From Lonepinella koalarum (GTDB lineage: Bacteria; Pseudomonadota; Gammaproteobacteria; Enterobacterales; Pasteurellaceae): a DNA stretch of 64,000 nucleotides. Shown one piece after another: positions 24,920 to 33,531 of the stretch. Positions within the stretch are counted from its first letter, which is position 1, and the number at the start of each line of letters is the position of its first letter. The notes beneath the pieces were generated by a model. The model was not told where the DNA came from, ran no database searches, and was given only the letters and a program-made list of their open reading frames with translations. The position numbers and the translations under genes were made by a program. Location of the stretch: positions 2,170,001 through 2,234,000 of the forward strand of contig NZ_CP170642.1 in the NCBI RefSeq assembly GCF_042926695.1, given 5' to 3'.

Positions 24920-25678
24920 TTAAGTAAGTTGCAGATTCACATTATTAAAACCGCCCAATTCTTCCACCATCTTATCTTCTAACCCCGAATCTGTAATAAT
25001 ATCTGACAGCTCATTTAGTGAGCTGGCCTGGAATAAGGAAAATTTGCCATATTTACTGCTATCTGCCACCAATACTTTGCGTGTGGCGTTTTGCAGCAAC
25101 AATCTTTTTAAACAGGCTTTTTCTTCCGTAGGGGCGGTGATACCTTGTGCAGCACTCCAAGAATTGCAACTCACGAAAGCAAAATCAGGATAAATATTTT
25201 GTAATAATCGTGTGGTTTGATTGCCAATACAAGATTGGCTGCTGGCATCGATTTTTCCTCCGGTCATAATCACCTCCATCTGTTTATATTCTGAAAGTAA
25301 CAGGGCAATATGTAAATCAGTGGTGATAACTCGCAGTGGAATATGGCTGATTTTTCTTGCAATACAAAGGGTTGTGGTACCAGCATCTAATACAATCGCA
25401 TCACCTGCTTTAAGCAGGGAAACCGCATAATCGGCAATACGTTCTTTTTCCGCAATTTGTTTTAACTTTTTCTCATCGGTAGTGGGTTGAAACGGTACAA
25501 ATTGATTTAATGCCACGCCACCGTGCGTACGAATAATAGATCCTTCCTGATCTAATTTAATCAAATCGCGGCGAATGGTAGCAGGTGATGAATCCGTCAC
25601 TTTAACCAACTGCTCAACTGTTGCCATATTATGGCTTTTGAGATAAAGCAAAATCATTTCTTGTCGTTCTTGAAACAT
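24920..25678 (-). CDS. DeoR/GlpR-family transcriptional regulator
   Basis: The 252-residue protein has an N-terminal DeoR helix-turn-helix (MATVEQLVKVTDSSPATIRRDLIKLDQEG, shown in part; RTHGGV follows) and a C-terminal DeoR sugar-phosphate sensor domain (AIVLDAGTTT, MTGGKID, VLVADSSKYGK). Such repressors usually respond to a phosphorylated sugar or polyol made by neighbouring genes. Here the neighbours are tkt (convergent) and mutS, so the target operon is not evident. It begins eight bases after the mutS coding region on the same strand. It is distinct from the GlpR at 41940. Confidence 0.88.
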   Translation of the reverse strand: MFQERQEMILLYLKSHNMATVEQLVKVTDSSPATIRRDLIKLDQEGSIIRTHGGVALNQFVPFQPTTDEKKLKQIAEKERIADYAVSLLKAGDAIVLDAGTTTLCIARKISHIPLRVITTDLHIALLLSEYKQMEVIMTGGKIDASSQSCIGNQTTRLLQNIYPDFAFVSCNSWSAAQGITAPTEEKACLKRLLLQNATRKVLVADSSKYGKFSLFQASSLNELSDIITDSGLEDKMVEELGGFNNVNLQLT

Positions 25679-25686
25679 AACCTTTC

Positions 25687-28254
25687 CTAATTCAATATCT
25701 TCTTTAACTGATATAAATAACTCAACGCCTGTTTTGGACTTAACTCATCTGGATCGAGTTTTTCTAACATCTCTAACACTTCGTTTTTACTTTCATCTTC
25801 ATTTAATAAGGGTAACTCTGCCTGCAGAGATAAAATGTCAGATTTTTTTACCGCACTTTTGCTTGATAATTTCTCAAGCTGCGTTAATTTTTGTTTTGCC
25901 AGCTTAATCACATTTTGTGGCACACCCGCTAAGGCTGCCACGGCTAAACCATAACTTTTACTGGCAGCACCGTCTTGTACGCTGTGCATAAAAGCAATGC
26001 TGTTATTATGTTCTAGGGCATCTAAATGCACATTCATTGTGCCAGTGATCTGTTCTGGCATGGCAGTGAGTTCAAAATAATGGGTAGCAAATAGGGTAAG
26101 ACTTCTGATTTTTTTAGCTAACCATTCGGCACAAGCCCACGCCAGTGATAAACCGTCATAGGTAGATGTGCCACGTCCTATTTCATCAATCAAGACTAAA
26201 CTTTGTGCGGTGGCTTGATGGAGGATATTTGCCATTTCGGTCATTTCTACCATAAAAGTGGATCGCCCTGAAGCCAAGTCATCACTGGCCCCAATACGGG
26301 TAAAAATACGATCAATAGGACCAATCACCGCGCGTTCTGCGGGGACAAAACTGCCGATATATGCCATTAAGGTAATCAAGGCGGTTTGTCGCATATAGGT
26401 ACTTTTACCGCCCATATTTGGTCCCGTGATAATCAATAAATGACGTTGCTGATTGAGTTCCACGGGGTTGGCAATAAAAGGGTCTTTCAATACTTGTTCC
26501 ACCACAGGGTGGCGACCATTTTCAATTTTTACCCCAATTTCATTGCTAAATTCAGGTTGTACGTAATTTAGCGTTTCTGCCCGTTCGCTCAAATTAACCA
26601 ATACATCTAACTCGGCAAGGGTAAGACTGGCTAATTGTAGATCACCTAAGTGCGGTAGAATTTGCTCAAAAATTTCATCATAAAGCTGCTTTTCTAACGC
26701 CAAACTTGCCCCTTTGGCTTTGAGAACTTTATCTTCGTAGGTTTTTAATTCAGGAATAATATAACGTTCGGCATTTTTTAAGGTTTGACGGCGAACATAG
26801 TGAATCGGTGCTTTGTGGGCTTGTCCTTGGCTAATTTGAATGTAGTAACCATGTACTGCATTAAATCCGACTTTCAAGGTATCAATCCCTGTGGTTTCTC
26901 GTTCACGGCGTTCTAGCTCTTCTAAATATTGGGTTGCCCCTTGGGCTAGGCTTCGCCATTCGTCTAATTCGGCATGATAGCCTTCGGCGATCACGCCACC
27001 ATCACGGATTAACAGGGGTGGATTATCAATAATCGCCCGTTCCAGCAAATCTAAAATGGGTGGAAATTCGCTAATTAATAAGGAAAGTGCGGTGAATTTT
27101 GGTGAAATTTTGAGAATTTGATTAATTTCGGGTAATTGTGCCAACGCCAAACGTAAACGAGAAAAATCTCTTGGGCGAGCGGTGCGTAACGCCACTCGAG
27201 CTAGAATCCGTTCCATATCACCCACTTGTTGCAACAAGGGTTGTAATTGAGCAATTAAGTCAAATTGCAAGATTTCCGCAATATAGTTGTGGCGTAAACG
27301 TAACTTTTCCACTTGACGAATGGGTTGATGCAACCAACGTTTTAATAAACGGCTCCCCATAGGGGTAACACATTTATCCAACACCGCAGACAAGGTATTT
27401 TCGCTCCCACCCGTTAAATTTTGGGTCAGTTCAAGATTGCGTCTGGTGGCGGCATCTAATTGAATATTCTCATTATTCTGGATTAAACTGATACTTTGAA
27501 TATGAGGTAATGCACTACGTTGAGTATCCCTGACATATTGAATTAAACAACCTGCGGCACACAAACCGAGAATCGCTTTTTCTACTCCAAAAGCAGTGAG
27601 ATTTTGTGTACCGAATTGACGATTAAGTAACTGTACAGCAGTACCTAATTCAAATTCCCAAATAGGACGACGGCGTAAGCCCTTGCTGTTGGCAAGCATA
27701 TCCATTTCGGCAAAATCTTCGCAATACAATAATTCGGCAGGTGCTAAACGTTGTAATTCGGCTTTTAAGGTTTCTTTATTTTCAGGTTCGCTAATTTGAA
27801 AACGCCCTGAACTCATATCAATGCTGGCTAAGCCAAATTTTGCTTTTTCTTGATAAACCGCCACAATCAGATTATCTAAGCGTTCAGGTAACAGATTTTC
27901 ATCACTCACCGTACCGGGTGTGACGATGCGTACAATTTTCCGCTCAACAGGACCTTTACTGGTGGCAGGATCGCCAATTTGTTCACAAATCGCCACACTC
28001 TCGCCCAATTGTACTAATTTTGCTAAATAGCCCTCGACCGCATGATATGGCACGCCCGCCATAGGTATCGGTTCCCCCGCAGATGCGCCTCGTTTAGTCA
28101 GTGAAATATCTAACAGGCTTGACGCTTTTTTAGCATCATCATAAAACAACTCATAAAAATCGCCCATGCGATAAAACAACAGAATATCTGGATTTTCCGC
28201 TTTGAGCGTTAAATATTGTTTCATCATGGGGGTATGACTTTCAAAATTCTGCAT
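25687..28254 (-). CDS. mutS: DNA mismatch repair protein MutS
   Basis: MutS recognises mismatches and starts methyl-directed repair with MutL. The protein has 855 residues (E. coli 853). The mismatch-binding Phe-X-Glu is in MGDFYELFYDDAKK (near residues 30-40). The ATPase has Walker A GPNMGGKSTYMRQ (about residue 615), Walker B LVLIDEIGRGTSTYDG and the helix-turn-helix SYGLAVAALAGVPQ. Three uptake signals lie within or beside the gene. A DeoR-type regulator follows closely downstream. Confidence 0.97.
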   Translation of the reverse strand: MQNFESHTPMMKQYLTLKAENPDILLFYRMGDFYELFYDDAKKASSLLDISLTKRGASAGEPIPMAGVPYHAVEGYLAKLVQLGESVAICEQIGDPATSKGPVERKIVRIVTPGTVSDENLLPERLDNLIVAVYQEKAKFGLASIDMSSGRFQISEPENKETLKAELQRLAPAELLYCEDFAEMDMLANSKGLRRRPIWEFELGTAVQLLNRQFGTQNLTAFGVEKAILGLCAAGCLIQYVRDTQRSALPHIQSISLIQNNENIQLDAATRRNLELTQNLTGGSENTLSAVLDKCVTPMGSRLLKRWLHQPIRQVEKLRLRHNYIAEILQFDLIAQLQPLLQQVGDMERILARVALRTARPRDFSRLRLALAQLPEINQILKISPKFTALSLLISEFPPILDLLERAIIDNPPLLIRDGGVIAEGYHAELDEWRSLAQGATQYLEELERRERETTGIDTLKVGFNAVHGYYIQISQGQAHKAPIHYVRRQTLKNAERYIIPELKTYEDKVLKAKGASLALEKQLYDEIFEQILPHLGDLQLASLTLAELDVLVNLSERAETLNYVQPEFSNEIGVKIENGRHPVVEQVLKDPFIANPVELNQQRHLLIITGPNMGGKSTYMRQTALITLMAYIGSFVPAERAVIGPIDRIFTRIGASDDLASGRSTFMVEMTEMANILHQATAQSLVLIDEIGRGTSTYDGLSLAWACAEWLAKKIRSLTLFATHYFELTAMPEQITGTMNVHLDALEHNNSIAFMHSVQDGAASKSYGLAVAALAGVPQNVIKLAKQKLTQLEKLSSKSAVKKSDILSLQAELPLLNEDESKNEVLEMLEKLDPDELSPKQALSYLYQLKKILN

Positions 28255-28363
28255 AAAAAACTCATTGAGATTAGAAACATTTAATAAGATTATAGCAAAA
28301 AGTGCGGTGTTTTTTGTGGGGTTTTAAGATATTTCTAGAAATTGTGATGATTTTTTAAAGATC

Positions 28364-28401
28364 ATGTGTTTCTACTTGGTATCAATTAAGCAGAAACACA
28401 T
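28364..28401. repeat. Inverted repeat between cysE and mutS
   Basis: A perfect 10-bp inverted repeat (ATGTGTTTCT against AGAAACACAT) has an 18-base loop. It lies just after the cysE stop codon and ahead of mutS. No T-run follows on the cysE strand, so it is only a possible terminator. Confidence 0.45.
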
Positions 28402-28416
28402 TTCAGCAAAAGCCCA

Positions 28417-29214
28417 TCAAATATTCAGCATTGCTGCATCATCAATAAAATATTGGTTCATATCAAAGGCTGGTTTGGCATCTTTATCTTTACCGATAAT
28501 GCGAGCTGGTACACCAGCAGCAGTGGCATATTCCGGCACAGGCTGTAATACCACGGAGTTAGCACCAATTTTAGCGTATTTACCCACTTCAATATTGCCG
28601 AGTATTTTTGCCCCCGCACCAATCATCACACCTTCACGGATTTTTGGGTGGCGGTCGCCTGATTCTTTCCCTGTACCGCCTAAGGTAACACCTTGTAAAA
28701 TAGATACGTCATTTTCAATCACTGCCGTTTCACCTACCACAATGCCAGTGGCATGGTCAAACATAATACCGCAGCCAATACGAGCTGCCGGGTGAATATC
28801 CACATCAAAGGCGACAGAAATTTGATTTTGTAAATAAATGGCTAAAGAACGACGATTATTTTGCCATAAATAATGGGTAATACGATAGCTTTGAATGGCG
28901 TGGAACCCTTTAAGATAGAGTAACGGCGTAGATAAAAGTGCTACTGCGGGGTCACGTTGTCGTACCGCATAAATATCGCAGGCAGCACTTTCAATAATAC
29001 TCGGCTGAGCTTGATAAGCGTCTTCAATAATTTCTCGTAACGTGATCGCTGGCATGGTAGAGGTAGCAAGTTTATTGGCTAAAATATAGCTTAATACACT
29101 ACCTAAATTTTTATGCTTCAAAATTGTAGAATGAAAAAAACTGGCTAACATGGGTTCATGCTCGACTAATTCTTTCGCTTCATCACGAATTTTATGCCAT
29201 ACATCATTTAACAT
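28417..29214 (-). CDS. cysE: Serine O-acetyltransferase
   Basis: CysE makes O-acetylserine from serine and acetyl-CoA, the first step of cysteine synthesis. The protein has 265 residues. A helical N-terminal domain is followed by left-handed beta-helix hexapeptide repeats (VDIHPAARIGCGIMFDHATGIVVGE, shown in part). The catalytic His is in FDHATG and the CoA-loop region GTGKESGDRHPKI is present. The C-terminal tail ends in Ile, as needed for binding to CysK. It follows gpsA after ten bases. Confidence 0.97.
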   Translation of the reverse strand: MLNDVWHKIRDEAKELVEHEPMLASFFHSTILKHKNLGSVLSYILANKLATSTMPAITLREIIEDAYQAQPSIIESAACDIYAVRQRDPAVALLSTPLLYLKGFHAIQSYRITHYLWQNNRRSLAIYLQNQISVAFDVDIHPAARIGCGIMFDHATGIVVGETAVIENDVSILQGVTLGGTGKESGDRHPKIREGVMIGAGAKILGNIEVGKYAKIGANSVVLQPVPEYATAAGVPARIIGKDKDAKPAFDMNQYFIDDAAMLNI

Positions 29215-29224
29215 AAATTACTCC

Positions 29225-30229
29225 TTATTCTTCCTTTTTCTCGCGACTTAATAATGCTATAGCAGCTTCTTGAGCAGTTTTATGCTGAAACAGTACTTGA
29301 TACATTTGTTCTGTAATCGGCATTTCAATGTGTTGTCGTTGGGCTAATAACATGGTTTCTTTGGTATTATAATAACCTTCCACCACTTGACCGATTTCAT
29401 GCATTGCTTGTTCAGCAGAAATACCTTGTCCTAACATCAAACCAAAACGTCGATTGCGAGATTGGTTGTCAGTACAGGTTAACACTAAATCACCTAAGCC
29501 AGACATCCCCATAAACGTATTGGGGTTCGCACCTAATGATACGCCTAAACGGCTGATTTCCGCAATACCACGGGTAATCAAGGCGGTACGGGCGTTTGCT
29601 CCAAATCCCATACCGTCTGAAATACCAGCGGCAATCGCAATCACATTTTTAATCGCACCGCCCAGTTGTACACCAATCATATCTTGATTTAAATAAACCC
29701 GAAAATGTTTACTGCAATGAATTCGATTTTGCAGTTCAAGCGCAAATTGTGGGTCATTGGATGCTAACGCAATGGCGGTGGGTAAGCCGGCGGCTAATTC
29801 TTTGGCGAAAGTTGGACCGGATAGCATGGCTAGAGGATAATGATCGCCCAATTTTTCTTCCATCACGGTTTGCAATAAACGCCCAGTATCACGCTCTAGG
29901 CCTTTAGTCGCCCATGCAATCCGACTATCATTGCGTAAGTGGGGTTTTATTTGATCGATGACGTCCGCAAATACATGGCTTGGCACCACTATTAATAAAT
30001 CTCGTGAGATTTGCAGCGCGGTTTTAAGATTGGCTTCAATATGCAATGCCGTTGGAAAAGCAATATCCGGCAAAAAACGTACATTTTGGCGTGCTTCGGC
30101 TAACTGGCGACAATGTTCAGGGTTATGCCCCCAAAGATAAGTAGGGAAATTGTTACGGGACAAGGCAATGGCTAAAGATGTGCCATAAGACCCCGCTCCC
30201 AATACGCTAATCGGTGTTTGAATGGTCAT
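29225..30229 (-). CDS. gpsA: Glycerol-3-phosphate dehydrogenase [NAD(P)+]
   Basis: GpsA reduces dihydroxyacetone phosphate to glycerol-3-phosphate for phospholipid synthesis. With the start at 30229 it has 334 residues. The Rossmann motif VLGAGSYGTSLA is at residues 9-20; the catalytic Lys is in GAIKNVIAIAAG. TAAGGA lies eight bases before this ATG. A longer frame reaches into an intergenic inverted repeat and adds unrelated residues, so it is rejected. Order secB-gpsA-cysE is as in E. coli. Confidence 0.96.
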   Translation of the reverse strand: MTIQTPISVLGAGSYGTSLAIALSRNNFPTYLWGHNPEHCRQLAEARQNVRFLPDIAFPTALHIEANLKTALQISRDLLIVVPSHVFADVIDQIKPHLRNDSRIAWATKGLERDTGRLLQTVMEEKLGDHYPLAMLSGPTFAKELAAGLPTAIALASNDPQFALELQNRIHCSKHFRVYLNQDMIGVQLGGAIKNVIAIAAGISDGMGFGANARTALITRGIAEISRLGVSLGANPNTFMGMSGLGDLVLTCTDNQSRNRRFGLMLGQGISAEQAMHEIGQVVEGYYNTKETMLLAQRQHIEMPITEQMYQVLFQHKTAQEAAIALLSREKKEE

Positions 30230-30259
30230 CGCAAAATCCTTAAAAAAGCATTTCGCATT

Positions 30260-30335
30260 GTAAGGGCAGACCAATATGTCCGCCTGAAAATCCCGCTCCG
30301 TTTTGGGCGGGCGGACGCATCGGTCCGCACCCTAC
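30260..30335. repeat. GTAGGG-family inverted-repeat element, copy 1
   Basis: The left arm at 30260-30284 (GTAAGGGCAGACC...GTCCGCC) and the right arm at 30310-30335 (GGCGGAC...GGTCCGCACCCTAC) are imperfect inverted repeats of 25-26 bases around a GC-rich centre. The ends match the two other elements at 51476 and 53449. It lies between secB and gpsA. Confidence 0.7.
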
Positions 30336-30354
30336 GAAAGACTTTTAAATTTAA

Positions 30355-30864
30355 TTAATGAGCAGTAGGTTGTTCCGCTTGTTCTTCTTGCTGTTCAATA
30401 CGACGTAAATGTTCCATAAATAAGGCATCAAAATTTACCGGAGCAAGATTTAACGCCGGGAAGGTCCCGCGATTAACTAAGCTAGAGATCAATTCACGCG
30501 CATAAGGGAACAGCATATTCGGACATTGTGAGGTTAAACAATGCGCCATTTGCATATTTTCTAACCCGCTGATGGTAAATACGCCAGCTTGCTTCACTTC
30601 ACAAATAAATGCCACTTCTTTGCTGCCTTCCATGGTTGTTTCGGCAGAAATATTTAACACCACTTCGTATAAATCATCACCTAATTGTTTAGCTTCAGTG
30701 CTTAAGTCAAAGCTTAAATTTGGTTTCCATTCTTGATGAAAAATATGTGGCAAATTAGGCGCTTCAAATGACACATCTTTAATATAAATACGTTGAATTT
30801 GAAACACCACTTCTGGTTGAGTTTGTGCTTGTTCTGAAACGGGGTTTTGTGTTTCTTCGGTCAT
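30355..30864 (-). CDS. secB: Protein-export chaperone SecB
   Basis: SecB is the tetrameric cytosolic chaperone that keeps preproteins unfolded and delivers them to SecA. The 169-residue protein shows the family core (FQIQRIYIKDVSFEAPNLP, shown in part) and the C-terminal block CPNMLFPYARELISSLVNRGTFP, shown here in part. The C-terminal acidic/Gln-rich tail is normal. It lies between the rhodanese gene and gpsA, as in E. coli but without grxC. Confidence 0.96.
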   Translation of the reverse strand: MTEETQNPVSEQAQTQPEVVFQIQRIYIKDVSFEAPNLPHIFHQEWKPNLSFDLSTEAKQLGDDLYEVVLNISAETTMEGSKEVAFICEVKQAGVFTISGLENMQMAHCLTSQCPNMLFPYARELISSLVNRGTFPALNLAPVNFDALFMEHLRRIEQQEEQAEQPTAH

Positions 30865-30873
30865 ATAAAATCC

Positions 30874-31311
30874 TTATTTTACTAATGGTAAGTTGGCGGC
30901 GTTCCAGCCAGCAATGCCTTCTTGTAAGGCATAAACTTCGCTGAATCCTTGTTTAGACAAGATCTCCGCAGAAGTATTGGCTGTGGCACCGGTGGCACAG
31001 ACTAAGATAATTGGCATCTCTTTATGTTGTTCTATTTTGCCTAAATTATGTTTTTTAATATCGCTTGGCAAAAATTGTTTGCTGTTAATAATGTGACCAC
31101 GTTTAAATTCATCAATACTACGCAAATCAATCACGACCGCATCTTTATTATTGATTAGCGCAACGGCTTGGGAATTATTGACTAATTTCACTTTGCTTAA
31201 GGCAGATTTGACAAAGACATAAATGGTAGCTACGAAAATAGCGACCCAAGCGACCACTAACAAGGTATGGTTTTTGGCAAATTGTACTGCCAACGGCATA
31301 AATTCTTCCAT
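30874..31311 (-). CDS. yibN: Membrane-anchored rhodanese-like protein (YibN type)
   Basis: The 145-residue protein has an N-terminal membrane helix (HTLLVVAWVAIFVATIYVFV) and a single rhodanese domain with the active-site loop VCATGATAN, which holds the persulfide-forming cysteine. It is expected to face the cytoplasm and take part in sulfur transfer, but its acceptor is not known. It starts the rhodanese-secB-gpsA-cysE unit; the grxC gene that follows yibN in E. coli is absent here. Confidence 0.88.
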   Translation of the reverse strand: MEEFMPLAVQFAKNHTLLVVAWVAIFVATIYVFVKSALSKVKLVNNSQAVALINNKDAVVIDLRSIDEFKRGHIINSKQFLPSDIKKHNLGKIEQHKEMPIILVCATGATANTSAEILSKQGFSEVYALQEGIAGWNAANLPLVK

Positions 31312-31389
31312 ATTGTTCTCAAATTGAAGTAAATAAAAATAGGCGTTAAGTATAACCGACTTTCTGCATGTTGCAAAAACTAATTTTTA

Positions 31390-31824
31390 TTACACATTTA
31401 GCCAGAAGGTCACTGGTCCATCATTAGTTAAGCTAACTTGCATATCGGCGGCAAATTGTCCGCTAGAAACTTGAATTTTTTCACCGCACTTTTGCACAAA
31501 ATATTGATACAATTGATTTGCTAGATCTGGAGATGCACCTTTTGAGAAACTCGGACGTAAGCCTTTTTGCGTATCAGCCGCAAGGGTAAATTGCGACACC
31601 ACTAACAGCGCTCCTCCCACCTGTTGTACATTTAAATTCATTTTACCCTCTGGATCAGTAAATACCCGATAATTCAGTACTTTTTCCACTAATTTATCTG
31701 CTTTGGCAGGCGTGTCTTGTTTTTCCACCCCGAGCAATACCAATAATCCTTTGCCGATTTCCCCGATAATCTGGTTGTCCACCGCTACGTTGGCTTGGCT
31801 CACTCGTTGAATTAATCCAATCAT
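31390..31824 (-). CDS. dtd: D-aminoacyl-tRNA deacylase
   Basis: Dtd hydrolyses D-amino acids wrongly attached to tRNA. The 144-residue protein carries both family motifs: SQFTLAAD (about residue 78) and the C-terminal GPVTFWL, which holds the cross-subunit Gly-cisPro. It overlaps the upstream yihY gene by four bases, the same arrangement as in E. coli. An uptake signal lies within it near 31480. Confidence 0.96.
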   Translation of the reverse strand: MIGLIQRVSQANVAVDNQIIGEIGKGLLVLLGVEKQDTPAKADKLVEKVLNYRVFTDPEGKMNLNVQQVGGALLVVSQFTLAADTQKGLRPSFSKGASPDLANQLYQYFVQKCGEKIQVSSGQFAADMQVSLTNDGPVTFWLNV

Positions 31825-32702
31825 TGTTGTTTTTCCTTAAATTTTTCCATGATTTGTGACAAATTTAATTCACCCGCGTTAATTAATCGCATATCATCTA
31901 ACACAGCCGTTAATTGTGCACCGAGTAAAATAAAGACCCAGCTTAACCAAATCCACAGCAACGTAATAGGTAAGGTCGCCATCGCACCATAAATTAATTG
32001 GTAAGATGGAAAGGTGGTGATATACCAAGCAAAACCTTGTTTACCTAACGTAAAGAAGATCGCTGCCACCAACGCACCCGCAGCAGCATGCTGCCAATAA
32101 ACTTTTTGATTTGGTACTAATAAATAAATCAGGGTAAAACTCAACCAAGTTAATAAAAACGGCACTATCCCTAATAATTTTAAACCAAAGGGTAAATTAA
32201 TGCTTTCATTGAATAGCCGAAATGACGCAATATAGCTAGAAATAGCAATGCTCGCACCGATAAAAATCGGTCCTAGGGTTAAAATCGTCCAATAAATCGC
32301 AAACGAAAAGAGTAAGCTACGATTTTTAGCACGCCAAATATCATTTAGCGTTTCATCAATAGACTTGATTAGCATTAATGCCACCACTATTAAACTCACA
32401 ATCCCTACTGCACTCATCTGTTTAGAATTATTAACAAATTCATCAATATATTGCCCCACCACATCACTGGCTGATGGCGCAAAATTAGTAAAAATAAATT
32501 CCTTTAATGAATCCGTCATTTCATTAAACATCGGAAAAGCGGAAAAAATTGCAAACACCACCATGACTAACGGCACAATAGCTAGAGTAGTGTTATATGT
32601 TAATGAACCAGCGGCTTGAGTGAGCTTGTTTTGCTGAAAACGTTGCCAAAAAACATTCAGAAATAACCAAGATTGTGTTAACAAGGGAACATTTTTTTTC
32701 AT
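31821..32702 (-). CDS. yihY: YihY family inner-membrane protein
   Basis: This 293-residue protein has about six membrane helices and the YihY/BrkB family marks (QAAGSLTYNTTLAIVPLV near residue 30, and PITLLWIWLSWVFILLGAQL near 245). It was once called ribonuclease BN, but that activity belongs to another protein; the function is unknown. It overlaps dtd by four bases. It is divergent from trmL, which starts 60 bases away. Confidence 0.92.
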   Translation of the reverse strand: MKKNVPLLTQSWLFLNVFWQRFQQNKLTQAAGSLTYNTTLAIVPLVMVVFAIFSAFPMFNEMTDSLKEFIFTNFAPSASDVVGQYIDEFVNNSKQMSAVGIVSLIVVALMLIKSIDETLNDIWRAKNRSLLFSFAIYWTILTLGPIFIGASIAISSYIASFRLFNESINLPFGLKLLGIVPFLLTWLSFTLIYLLVPNQKVYWQHAAAGALVAAIFFTLGKQGFAWYITTFPSYQLIYGAMATLPITLLWIWLSWVFILLGAQLTAVLDDMRLINAGELNLSQIMEKFKEKQQ

Positions 32703-32762
32703 AAGATTTTTTCCTTAAACTGCGGTACAATTTGCCATTATTTTTCTTAAGCACAAATTATT

Positions 32763-33239
32763 ATGTTAGACATTGTTTTATATGAGCCTGAAATTCCACA
32801 AAATACCGGTAATATCATTCGTTTATGTGCCAACACAGGCTTTCGCTTACATTTAATTGAACCGCTGGGTTTTACTTGGGACGATAAAAGACTACGTCGT
32901 TCAGGGTTAGATTACCACGAATTTGCCGAAATCAAAAAACATAAAACCTTTGAATGGTTTTTACAATCCGAACAACCAAAACGATTATTTGCGATGACGA
33001 CCAAAGGTGGTCCAGCCCACAGTGAAGTGAGGTTTGAATACGGGGATTATTTGATGTTTGGACCAGAAACAAGGGGAATTCCGATGTCCATCTTAGACAA
33101 TATGCCGATGCAACAAAAAATTCGTATTCCTATGACGGAAAATAGCCGGAGTATGAATTTATCTAATTCAGTGGCAGTAGCTGTTTATGAAGCGTGGCGA
33201 CAATTAGGTTATCAAGGTGCGGTGAATTTAAGCCGTTAA
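32763..33239 (+). CDS. trmL: tRNA (cytidine(34)-2'-O)-methyltransferase TrmL
   Basis: TrmL methylates the 2'-hydroxyl of the wobble nucleotide of two leucine tRNAs. The 158-residue protein has only the SPOUT domain, with its trefoil knot motifs: IPQNTGNIIRLCANTG near the N-terminus, MFGPETRGIP at about residue 99, and SMNLSNSVAVAVYEAWRQLG at the C-terminus. The size and knot sequences separate it from the larger SpoU-type methylases. Confidence 0.96.
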   Translation: MLDIVLYEPEIPQNTGNIIRLCANTGFRLHLIEPLGFTWDDKRLRRSGLDYHEFAEIKKHKTFEWFLQSEQPKRLFAMTTKGGPAHSEVRFEYGDYLMFGPETRGIPMSILDNMPMQQKIRIPMTENSRSMNLSNSVAVAVYEAWRQLGYQGAVNLSR

Positions 33240-33264
33240 TTAGGGTCTAAATACCCGAAAAAAT

Positions 33265-33298
33265 GCGATAAGAAATTTAATATTCTTATCGCACTTTT
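33265..33298 (+). terminator. Terminator after trmL
   Basis: GCGATAAGAA (33265-33274) pairs perfectly with TTCTTATCGC (33283-33292) and ACTTTTC follows. Confidence 0.75.
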
Positions 33299-33317
33299 CA
33301 TTACTTTTCAATCCAAT

Positions 33318-33388
33318 CAGAGAAATGATAAGTTCTCTGGTTCCTAAACATACCCTACATTAAGGTGTCCCCACACCTGTAAGATATG
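33318..33388. other. Two hairpins in the trmL-oxidoreductase gap
   Basis: CAGAGAA/TTCTCTG (33318-33339) and AGGTGT-CCCC-ACACCT (33363-33378, extended by TAC/GTA and CATA/TATG out to 33349-33388) lie in a 290-base gap with no gene. They could belong to a small RNA, but no promoter is obvious. The rest of the gap shows only the terminator at 33494. Confidence 0.3.
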
Positions 33389-33493
33389 GGTTAAATTATA
33401 TGGTAAATACGTTACCTGTAAATCACAAATTTGTAAAGGAAGTGTAAAGGGTATTGATTTTAAATGAAATTTCTAAATTTACTATTTTAACAC

Positions 33494-33523
33494 TTGAGCA
33501 AATAAATATTTTTATTTGCTCAA
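33494..33523 (-). terminator. Terminator after the Gfo/Idh/MocA oxidoreductase gene
   Basis: A perfect 13-bp AT-rich stem (TTGAGCAAATAAA against TTTATTTGCTCAA) with loop TATT lies eight bases after the stop codon of the minus-strand gene. Confidence 0.65.
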
Positions 33524-33531
33524 ATCATCAT

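Noticed and set aside
29454..29687. Open frames opposite gpsA, mutS, tkt and other long genes
   Set aside because: They lie wholly inside strongly identified genes on the other strand or frame, have no ribosome-binding sites and match no family.
30230..30274. N-terminal extension of gpsA (MVCPYNAKC...)
   Set aside because: It runs into the inverted-repeat element and lacks a ribosome-binding site, whereas TAAGGA stands before the start at 30229.
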